This document shows positions 1 through 5,548 of a DNA stretch of 6,242 bases, piece by piece; the stretch's first letter is position 1; each line of letters starts with the position of its first letter. A program made the translations under genes and the position numbers. The notes beneath the pieces are model-generated. The model was not told the origin of the DNA. It searched no databases and was given only the letters and a program-made list of their open reading frames with translations. The DNA is from Fidelibacterota bacterium (lineage in GTDB: Bacteria > Fidelibacterota > Marinisomatia > SCGC-AAA003-L08 > D37C17), in NCBI GenBank assembly GCA_002704685.1, contig PAHD01000035.1:19501-25742 (forward strand). The letters run 5' to 3'.

Positions 1-923
1 GCTTGTAAATCTGTAGGGAAACCTGGATAAACATCTGTTTTTAAAGATACTGACTTTATATCATTATCCATACTAAGTGATACAGAGTTGTGATCATATG
101 AAATAGACGCTCCTGCTTCTTTCAATTTATCTATAACAATACCTAAATGTTTATAGGTACAATTATTAATCTTAATATTACCTTTAGTTCCTGTAGCAGC
201 AATTAAAAATGTTCCTGCTTCAATTCGGTCCGGAATTATTGAATATTCTAGATTTATATCTTGTTTAATTTGTGTACCTTTAATTTCTAATTTATTTGTA
301 CCAATACCTTGTATATCAACTCCACATTTAATGTAAAAATTACATAAATCAACAATCTCAGGTTCCATTGATGCATTTTCAATGGTTACTTCTTCTTCAA
401 GATTAACGCAAGCCATAATAACATTTCCTGTAGCACCAACACTTGGTATTGGGAATTTTATTTTGGCTGATTTTAAACTACCTTCTGTTAATATATAGCC
501 AGAATCTAATGTTACTTTTGCACCTAATTTTTTAAATGCTTCTAAATGGAAATTAATTGGTCTTGGTCCCCATGCGCATCCTCCGGGTAAAGATACCTTT
601 GCATATTTAAATCTAGACAATAGTGGTCCAAGTACATAAAATGAAGCTCTCATTGTTTTAACTAAATCATATGGAGCTTCTGGATTATCACATTTTGTAG
701 TATCAATAATTATTGATTTTTCTTCATGTTTTATAGTGCATCCAATAATTTCTAATAGCCTTAGCATAGTTCTAGTATCTCTAAGCTCTGGAATGTTTTT
801 TATTTTATATATACCAGGAAATGATAGACATGCACACATAATTGGAAGTGCAGCATTTTTAGATCCACTTATATCTATTTCACCATTAAGTCTAACTGGT
901 CCGTTAATTACAAATTTATCCAT
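1..923 (-). CDS. murA: UDP-N-acetylglucosamine 1-carboxyvinyltransferase MurA (3' end cut off by window)
   Basis: MurA transfers enolpyruvate from phosphoenolpyruvate to UDP-GlcNAc in the cytoplasm, the first committed step of peptidoglycan synthesis. The visible 307 residues cover about three quarters of the usual length of roughly 420. The N-terminus carries ISGSKNAALPI, placing the substrate-binding Lys22 and Asn23 exactly where E. coli has them. The catalytic loop reads LPGGCAWGPRPINFH, with the nucleophile at Cys116 and the conserved Arg at 121. The frame reaches the window edge in FPTDLQ, whose Asp305 matches the E. coli general base. Because the loop has Cys rather than Asp, fosfomycin sensitivity is expected from family knowledge. 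The ATG at 921-923 overlaps the stop of the upstream VanZ-like gene by 8 nt and has a weak AGG ribosome binding site 7 nt before it, so translational coupling is likely. MurA is favoured over the related EPSP synthase because of the Cys loop and the KNAALPI motif. Confidence 0.97.
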   Translation of the reverse strand, partial: MDKFVINGPVRLNGEIDISGSKNAALPIMCACLSFPGIYKIKNIPELRDTRTMLRLLEIIGCTIKHEEKSIIIDTTKCDNPEAPYDLVKTMRASFYVLGPLLSRFKYAKVSLPGGCAWGPRPINFHLEAFKKLGAKVTLDSGYILTEGSLKSAKIKFPIPSVGATGNVIMACVNLEEEVTIENASMEPEIVDLCNFYIKCGVDIQGIGTNKLEIKGTQIKQDINLEYSIIPDRIEAGTFLIAATGTKGNIKINNCTYKHLGIVIDKLKEAGASISYDHNSVSLSMDNDIKSVSLKTDVYPGFPTDLQ

Positions 924-1278
924 TTTTATACCTATATATTGAATAATATAAACCCATACCCATATAACATCCTAAATAATCAAAAAAAGCATCATAAACA
1001 CTAGCAATTCTATTTGGTACAAATATTTGTATAGATTCATCAATGATAGGAATTAATGATATAAACAACAAAGGGTATAACATCTTTATTTTAAAATCTT
1101 GATGATATAATGCATTTAAATACAATATTCCTAAAATAAGATATTCTGAAAAATGAATCAGTTTATCATACTTCCAGATGTCTTTATATGGAATAATACT
1201 AAGTGACAAAAATGAATTACATATAAGAAGTAATAAATAACTTACAAATAACCATAAACTTTTAGATTTATAACTCAC
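916..1278 (-). CDS. small VanZ-like integral membrane protein
   Basis: This is a 120-residue membrane protein of the VanZ-like family. VanZ itself gives low-level teicoplanin resistance, but the biochemical role of most stand-alone members is unknown. Four hydrophobic segments are visible, at about residues 7-28, 41-60, 66-80 and 99-116. Family motifs are intact: DKLIHF (Asp38, Lys39, His42), then DESIQIFVPNRIAS (Asp80, Glu81, Gln84, Pro88, Arg90, Ser93), then Asp96, Asp100 and Gly103. I chose the GTG at 1276-1278 because AGGA lies 6 nt before it (1285-1288); the frame stays open to a TTG at 1303-1305 and an ATG at 1294-1296, but neither has a ribosome binding site. With the GTG, the gene overlaps the end of nnr by 11 nt, and its own stop overlaps the murA start by 8 nt. 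This tight coupling to murA suggests, without proving it, a role in envelope biology. Confidence 0.85.
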   Translation of the reverse strand: MSYKSKSLWLFVSYLLLLICNSFLSLSIIPYKDIWKYDKLIHFSEYLILGILYLNALYHQDFKIKMLYPLLFISLIPIIDESIQIFVPNRIASVYDAFFDYLGCYMGMGLYYSIYRYKNG

Positions 1279-2734
1279 TATTTTTCCTAAGCTCATTAAA
1301 TGCAAGAGGAATACAATCTATGAGATCTGAAGCTGTCATGCCATCTTTAGATATGTTATTCATATAATAGTTCGCTGCCTCTGCATGTAAATATGTTCCA
1401 AGAATTGATGCTTCTAATCTACTATATCCTTGAGATAAAAGACTAACTAAAATTCCAGATAAAACATCACCGGTCCCAGCAGTTGCAAGTAAACTTGGTC
1501 CCCTATCCATTATATAAATCATATCTTCTGTAATGATAAATGTATTAAATGATTTTAAAATTATTATTCTTTTGCTAATACCTTTTTGTGCTTCTTCTAA
1601 ATGCCATTTTTCTATAGAAATACCTTCTTCTATATCTATCAAATCTTTATACTCACCAAAATGAGGAGTAATGATTGATTTTTCTGGGTAAACATGCATA
1701 CTACATGGATATATTTCACCTGCATCAATTATGTATCTATTATTCATATCCAATACTTTATATTCTTCTTCATATTGAAAGAAAAAAATTGATTCATCTC
1801 TACCTGAACCAACCAATGTAGGTGAATAATTATCATGTTCTTGATTAATATAATTACTTACTATAATATCAGATAACTGACAATTTAAATTATCAATATA
1901 ATTTTCATTATCTGTAGGGTCTTCAAAAAATAAATGAACATATCCAGAACCAGTTTTCTGCGCTGCAAGTGAACATAAAATTGAAGCACCTGGATATATA
2001 TATGATCCAGCTATTATTTGACATTTACCTTTTGTATACTTATGTACATTTCTTTTTTTATTTAAACTTTTTAAAATATTAGCTATATCTGAAAATTCTA
2101 TTTTTTGAATATTACTTGAGATTGTTTTAAAGCCAATATCAGAAATAAATAAATTACTAATTGGTACTAAGAAATGGCCTAACTTAGGAAAACCAAATGT
2201 TATAGTAAATTTGGAATTAACAACTGAATCTTCAAGATAAAAATCAGTACCATCTGAAAAAGCTCCAGATGGAATATCAATTGATATTAAATTTTTATTT
2301 TTATTTAATTCTTTAATTATTTTTATATATTTATCACTTAAATTTCTTGATAAACCAATGCCAAAAATCCCATCAATTATACAGTCATATTTATCAAATT
2401 TAATTTTATCATTATAAACAGAAATTTCACTTTCAGATATTTTATATTTTTTTAATAATTTAGAATGTCCATGTTTTGTTTCTGTAAAAACTATTTTTGA
2501 TGATACATTATATTTTTTAAGATATGAATGTGCAACAACTCCATCTGCTCCATTGTTACCTTTTCCACAAACAACTATTACAGTTTTAGAAAATGGATTT
2601 CTAATTTTTTCACAAAAAAATTGCGCTACAGCCTTACCTGCATTATCCATTAATTCTTCTTGCGATAAATAACCACTTTCTATGGTGTCTTTATCTAATT
2701 TATACGCTTGTTCTTTTGTAAGTACGGGAATCAT
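1268..2734 (-). CDS. nnr: bifunctional NAD(P)H-hydrate epimerase / ADP- or ATP-dependent NAD(P)H-hydrate dehydratase
   Basis: Nnr repairs NADH and NADPH that have been hydrated: the N-terminal domain (YjeF_N, about residues 1-215) epimerises R- and S-hydrates, and the C-terminal ribokinase-like domain (about 225-485) dehydrates the S form using ADP or ATP. The 488 residues fit a full fusion. Epimerase motifs are LMDNAG (29-33), GKGNNGADG (57-65), DGIFGIGL (121-128) and SIDIPSG (151-157). Dehydratase motifs are HKYTKG (231-236), GAS (249-251), TPHFGEY (356-362) and TAGTGDVLSG (418-427), the last holding the expected catalytic Asp423. Several family positions have drifted: the usual GNNGGDG is GNNGADG, the usual GPGLG-type loop looks like GSGRD (309-313), and the usual DAD is DAG (337-339). 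The ATG overlaps the acpS stop as ATGA and has no clear Shine-Dalgarno, implying coupling. An acpS neighbour is common for this family. Confidence 0.95.
   Translation of the reverse strand: MIPVLTKEQAYKLDKDTIESGYLSQEELMDNAGKAVAQFFCEKIRNPFSKTVIVVCGKGNNGADGVVAHSYLKKYNVSSKIVFTETKHGHSKLLKKYKISESEISVYNDKIKFDKYDCIIDGIFGIGLSRNLSDKYIKIIKELNKNKNLISIDIPSGAFSDGTDFYLEDSVVNSKFTITFGFPKLGHFLVPISNLFISDIGFKTISSNIQKIEFSDIANILKSLNKKRNVHKYTKGKCQIIAGSYIYPGASILCSLAAQKTGSGYVHLFFEDPTDNENYIDNLNCQLSDIIVSNYINQEHDNYSPTLVGSGRDESIFFFQYEEEYKVLDMNNRYIIDAGEIYPCSMHVYPEKSIITPHFGEYKDLIDIEEGISIEKWHLEEAQKGISKRIIILKSFNTFIITEDMIYIMDRGPSLLATAGTGDVLSGILVSLLSQGYSRLEASILGTYLHAEAANYYMNNISKDGMTASDLIDCIPLAFNELRKNSEL
1285..1288 (-). promoter_or_regulatory. 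ribosome binding site deciding the GTG start of the VanZ-like gene
   Basis: On the minus strand an AGGA core sits 6 nt before the GTG at 1276-1278, inside the last codons of nnr. The upstream in-frame TTG and ATG candidates have no comparable purine-rich site, so this element is the main reason for preferring the shorter protein. Confidence 0.55.
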
Positions 2735-3078
2735 TTTTCTATTATAACAAATGCGACAGCATAATCTCCATCATGAGAAATTGATACATTACATTTAACA
2801 TTTTTAACATTAACTAATTTAATATATGGAGATTTGTCTTTATTATTTAAAACTTCTATATCACTTAGTGAAATAGTTTTAACAATCTTCGCAGTTAATA
2901 AAGCTTTTTTAACTGCTTCTTTAGCTGCATACTTACCGCTTAAATGAATATAAGGTTCTTTATGGTTTTTACAGTACTCAACTTCTAAATAAGAAAATAT
3001 TTTATTTAGAAATTTTGAATCTTTATAAAGGGATTTTATTCTATCAATTTTTACAATATCTGTACCAATTGATAACAT
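2731..3078 (-). CDS. acpS: holo-[acyl-carrier-protein] synthase AcpS
   Basis: AcpS moves the 4'-phosphopantetheine group from coenzyme A to a serine of acyl carrier protein, activating it for fatty acid synthesis in the cytoplasm. The 115 residues match the short AcpS-type phosphopantetheinyl transferases, which work as trimers. The N-terminal IGTDIVKIDRI supplies Mg-binding Asp7, the central GKYAAKEAVKKAL supplies Lys53 and Glu54, and the C-terminal VSISHDGDYAVAFV is the usual closing beta strand with the conserved SHD. The ATG at 3076-3078 is only 2 nt after the stop of the HAD gene, and no Shine-Dalgarno is visible, so re-initiation by ribosomes finishing the HAD gene is likely. The stop overlaps the nnr start by 4 nt. 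No oddities were seen. Confidence 0.96.
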   Translation of the reverse strand: MLSIGTDIVKIDRIKSLYKDSKFLNKIFSYLEVEYCKNHKEPYIHLSGKYAAKEAVKKALLTAKIVKTISLSDIEVLNNKDKSPYIKLVNVKNVKCNVSISHDGDYAVAFVIIEK

Positions 3079-3080
3079 CG

Positions 3081-3761
3081 TTATTTATTTATTTGATGAA
3101 TTATATCTATAATTTCAGATAGACTATCTAAATCATAATCTGCACCAGAATCAACTATATCTTCAGTGCTTCCATATTTTGCAAAAGCAGTCTTCATGCC
3201 CAATTGACCTGCACCTTTAATATCTCTTTCTGGCCAATCACCAATCATCATGCATTCTTCTAAATTAGCATTAAGTTTTTCTGAGATTTTAATAAAAGGC
3301 TCTTTAGCAGGTTTATATACCCCCGTATCATTAAATGTTACTACATCATCAAAAAAGTTATGTAAATCTAATGTATATAATCTCATCCAAGCTTCTCTAC
3401 TTGGAGCATCAGAAACAATACCAAGATTTAAATTCATACTTTTTAACTTATTTAATGTTGGGATAACATCAGGATAGAGATTTAAAGAAATTTCTTTAGC
3501 TTTTTTATATTCAACAATAGCTGCAGCAAGAAATTTATAATTTATTTTACTAATCTTTTTTATAATGAATTCATTAAATACTTCTTGGTGTTCATATCCT
3601 TTTGAATCATATATAGTAAAAATTTCGTTAACAGCTTCATCTTTATCAATATCCATTCCTACATCTATCATTGCTTTTACTGCAGCATTAATTGATACAG
3701 ATTTCATTTTCATAAAATCAAGAAGAGTATTATCAAGATCGAATATGACAGATTTTATCAT
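3081..3761 (-). CDS. HAD-superfamily hydrolase (subfamily IA phosphatase), substrate unknown
   Basis: This is a 226-residue cytoplasmic haloacid dehalogenase-fold phosphatase. All four HAD motifs are present: FDLDNTLLDF with nucleophile Asp8 and acid/base Asp10; GIVSDAPS with Ser117; the lysine of VYKPAKEPF (Lys150); and MIGDWPERDIKGA with Asp175 and Asp180 for Mg binding. The helical cap lies between motifs I and II (about residues 15-95), typical of subfamily IA. The overall pattern (LDFMKM after motif I, GVYKP before motif III, AFAKYG after motif IV) resembles the TIGR02253/CTE7-like and phosphoglycolate phosphatase-like groups, but I cannot name the substrate. It starts 18 nt after the TPR gene stop, with an in-frame stop upstream, so the ATG at 3759-3761 is the only reasonable start; no ribosome binding site is visible. 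It is 2 nt from acpS. Next to nnr, a role in clearing damaged metabolites is possible but is inference only. Confidence 0.88.
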   Translation of the reverse strand: MIKSVIFDLDNTLLDFMKMKSVSINAAVKAMIDVGMDIDKDEAVNEIFTIYDSKGYEHQEVFNEFIIKKISKINYKFLAAAIVEYKKAKEISLNLYPDVIPTLNKLKSMNLNLGIVSDAPSREAWMRLYTLDLHNFFDDVVTFNDTGVYKPAKEPFIKISEKLNANLEECMMIGDWPERDIKGAGQLGMKTAFAKYGSTEDIVDSGADYDLDSLSEIIDIIHQINK

Positions 3762-3779
3762 TGAATTATTTAGATAAAA

Positions 3780-5063
3780 TTATTCGCTGCAATGTTTTGT
3801 ATAATAGTCGAAGTTTTCAGGTTTTAAGTAGTTATTTGCAGTTTTTCTATAATTTCTATCTCTTTTGCATTTACTGAATGCATCTTTAGCAGCTAGCTTA
3901 TTACACAAATTCATCTCAGCTACACCTAGTTCAAAAAGTGCAGGAGCATAATTCCTCTTATTCTTTAAACTCAATTTAGCGTTATCTCTTGCTTTGTTAT
4001 AATCCAATTTTTCATTATAAACTGAAGCAAGTCTTGCAAGTATACTAAAGGCATCAGGACTGGCATTTAAAGCCTTGTTTGCATACAATATTGCCTGATC
4101 TAAGTTTGAAGAACCTACTTCTAGATCCATTAATAATTCGTATGCTCTATAGTAACCTTCATCTAAAGTAATAATATCATTAAGAATACTTTTAGTTTTC
4201 TCTAAATCACCTTTAGTTTTATATACTTTTGCCTTTTCAAAAATAGCTTTAGTATAATCAGACTTAACTAATACAGCTCTATCTAAAAAAGATAAAGCTT
4301 TATCACTATCATCTATGGCAATGTAGCATTTAGCTATCATATACAAAACCTTATAGTTTTTTGGTTGAAGTTCTATACCACGTTCCAAGATTTCTGCTGC
4401 TTTTCCATAATCCTTAATTGCATAATAAATATTTCCAATTCTAAACATTGCAGAAGTATTCTCAGGATCATAAGATAAAGCCTTATTGAAATACTCCAAA
4501 GCTGTTTGATAATCTTTTACATCATACGCTTCTTTTCCTTTGAGAATTTCTATTTTTGCTATATTCTCTATTTCATCTTTATATAGTAAATTGTATGGAT
4601 TCAATTCTCTTGCTTTATTAAAATTCAATACAGCATTTTCATAGTCTTTGTTTTCTTTATGAGCAAAACCTAATCTGTAGTGAACGATAGAGTTATTTTT
4701 ATATTTTTCAAGTAAAGCTTCAGTCTCCTCAATTGCTTCAAGAATAAAACCACTAGATAATGTTTTACTTACATTTTTAAGATCATTAATCAATTCACCT
4801 AATTGAATTCCTTCATCCGAATATTTATCTGGATTTTGTTTAACAGCTGCTTGAAGACTCTTATTTGCGTTATTTAAATCATCTAGTTTCAAATAAATTT
4901 GATAAGAAAGGTAATGATATTGTTCATTTTTGTCCTCGACTAATTCTAGCATGGACTGCGCACCAATGATATCATCAGCTAAATATAGCGATTCAATATC
5001 TTCTATACTTAAACTAAATATTAAAGAATTTAAGAAAAATAGTATTGATAAAAATATTTTCAC
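3780..5063 (-). CDS. exported tetratricopeptide-repeat (TPR) protein
   Basis: This 427-residue protein starts with a Sec-type signal peptide: Lys2, a hydrophobic core at residues 3-16, and SLS at 17-19, fitting signal peptidase I cleavage after Ser19. There is no lipobox cysteine, so a periplasmic or secreted location is predicted rather than a lipoprotein. The mature part is almost all helical repeats. Clear TPR units begin near residues 124, 170, 203, 237, 271, 305, 337 and 373, each with the usual small and aromatic positions and a proline at the end of several (for example YFNKALSYDP and ILERGIELQP). A divergent repeat may lie at 48-79. TPRs bind other proteins; no catalytic domain is visible and the partner is unknown. 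The start is GTG at 5061-5063, supported by AAGGAG 6 nt upstream. The gene begins just 19 nt after a tRNA. Its stop is 18 nt before the HAD gene. Confidence 0.9.
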   Translation of the reverse strand: MKIFLSILFFLNSLIFSLSIEDIESLYLADDIIGAQSMLELVEDKNEQYHYLSYQIYLKLDDLNNANKSLQAAVKQNPDKYSDEGIQLGELINDLKNVSKTLSSGFILEAIEETEALLEKYKNNSIVHYRLGFAHKENKDYENAVLNFNKARELNPYNLLYKDEIENIAKIEILKGKEAYDVKDYQTALEYFNKALSYDPENTSAMFRIGNIYYAIKDYGKAAEILERGIELQPKNYKVLYMIAKCYIAIDDSDKALSFLDRAVLVKSDYTKAIFEKAKVYKTKGDLEKTKSILNDIITLDEGYYRAYELLMDLEVGSSNLDQAILYANKALNASPDAFSILARLASVYNEKLDYNKARDNAKLSLKNKRNYAPALFELGVAEMNLCNKLAAKDAFSKCKRDRNYRKTANNYLKPENFDYYTKHCSE

Positions 5064-5069
5064 AACAAT

Positions 5070-5075
5070 CTCCTT
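5070..5075 (-). promoter_or_regulatory. strong Shine-Dalgarno for the GTG start of the TPR gene
   Basis: AAGGAG lies 6 nt before the GTG and only 7 nt after the 3' end of the tRNA gene. If the tRNA is cut from a shared transcript, this site would sit in a 5' leader of about 19 nt on the downstream mRNA. Its strength supports the GTG as the true start. Confidence 0.8.
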
Positions 5076-5082
5076 ATTTTTG

Positions 5083-5167
5083 TGCTGAAGGCGGGATTTG
5101 AACCCACATGAGAAAATTTCTCACTGCCCCCTCAAGACAGCGTGTATACCAGTTCCACCACTTCAGC
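5083..5167 (-). tRNA. tRNA-Leu(GAG)
   Basis: The 85-nt minus-strand sequence folds as a class II (long variable arm) leucine tRNA. The acceptor stem GCTGAAG pairs perfectly with CTTCAGC, followed by discriminator A73, which is typical of tRNA-Leu. The D arm holds GTG/CAC with the invariant GG in the loop. The anticodon stem CTGTC/GGCAG encloses loop TTGAGGG, giving anticodon GAG (5131-5133), which reads CUC and CUU. The variable arm TGAGAA/TTCTCA has a 3-nt loop. The T arm GTGGG/CCCGC encloses TTCAAAT. The 3' CCA is not encoded, since A73 is followed by CAAAA, so a CCA-adding enzyme must complete it. It lies 7 nt after the secG stop and is most simply co-transcribed with tpiA and secG, then released by RNase P and 3' processing. 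E. coli also has a tRNA-Leu(GAG), leuU, directly after secG. Confidence 0.97.
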
Positions 5168-5174
5168 TAAATTA

Positions 5175-5534
5175 CTAAAGTGAATCTTTTTGAGTTTCTT
5201 CAAGTTGAACAGGCACATTAATTACAGGTTCAATATCTTCAAGTTTATTTCTATCAAGAATGGGATCAGTTGTAGATGTTGATATATTCAATGAACCTGG
5301 TGTTGAAATAACATTTAAAGATATTGCAAAAATCATAAATAAAGCCGCAAGAATAGCAGTGGTTTTAACTAAAAGTTTATCTGCAGCTTCACCACCGAAG
5401 GCAGAATTTAAAACATTACCAGTCATTGCGCTTCCCATTCCACCAGTTTTACTTGATTGCATTAAGATAATGCTAACAAGTAAAAAACATACTAGAACAA
5501 ACAAGATTAATATTACATAATATAGAGCATTCAA
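5175..5534 (-). CDS. secG: protein translocase subunit SecG
   Basis: SecG is the small accessory subunit of the SecYEG channel in the inner membrane and helps SecA-driven export. The 119-residue protein has the family layout: a first membrane helix at about residues 4-24, the conserved cytoplasmic loop with LMQSSKTGGMGSAM (24-37) and AFGGEAADKLL (45-55), and a second membrane helix at about 56-77. A 42-residue polar, acidic tail follows (78-119), which is unremarkable because SecG tails vary. The start is TTG at 5532-5534; AAGGAG lies 8 nt upstream and no in-frame ATG exists near it, since the next in-frame Met is residue 25, inside the conserved region. The gene follows tpiA by 12 nt, a common arrangement (often pgk-tpiA-secG), and is followed by tRNA-Leu 7 nt after its TAG stop. 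Confidence 0.95.
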   Translation of the reverse strand: MNALYYVILILFVLVCFLLVSIILMQSSKTGGMGSAMTGNVLNSAFGGEAADKLLVKTTAILAALFMIFAISLNVISTPGSLNISTSTTDPILDRNKLEDIEPVINVPVQLEETQKDSL

Positions 5535-5542
5535 ATTAAAAT

Positions 5543-5548
5543 CTCCTT
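5543..5548 (-). promoter_or_regulatory. strong Shine-Dalgarno deciding the TTG start of secG
   Basis: AAGGAG sits 8 nt before the TTG, and its first two bases are the last two of the tpiA TAA stop codon. This explains how secG can begin with the rare TTG and suggests that ribosomes ending tpiA translation are directly placed to start secG. Confidence 0.8.

Noticed and set aside
736..942. A 68-codon plus-strand reading frame opposite the start of murA
   Set aside because: It lies antisense to the well-supported murA N-terminus, has no recognisable motif, and is explained as a shadow of the real frame.
1279..1305. Longer start for the VanZ-like gene at the TTG (1303-1305) or ATG (1294-1296)
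   Set aside because: Neither has a ribosome binding site, both add residues before a family-typical N-terminus, and both deepen the overlap with nnr. The ATG cannot be fully excluded.
3250..3777. Two plus-strand reading frames (3250-3477 and 3565-3777) opposite the HAD gene
   Set aside because: Both are antisense to a gene with all four catalytic motifs; the predicted peptides are low-complexity and resemble no family.
5168..5202. Possible promoter before the tRNA (TTGAAG, 18-nt gap, TTTAGT) inside the end of secG
   Set aside because: Both boxes are weak and the match is expected by chance in such AT-rich coding sequence; co-transcription with secG is the simpler explanation.
5209..5237. 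Inverted repeat TTGAAC/GTTCAA in the secG tail
   Set aside because: Only 6 bp arms with a 17-nt centre, inside coding sequence, with no T-run after it; not a convincing operator or terminator.
5260..5520. An 86-codon plus-strand reading frame opposite secG
   Set aside because: It mirrors the SecG membrane and glycine-rich codons; no family signature, and secG is certain on the other strand.
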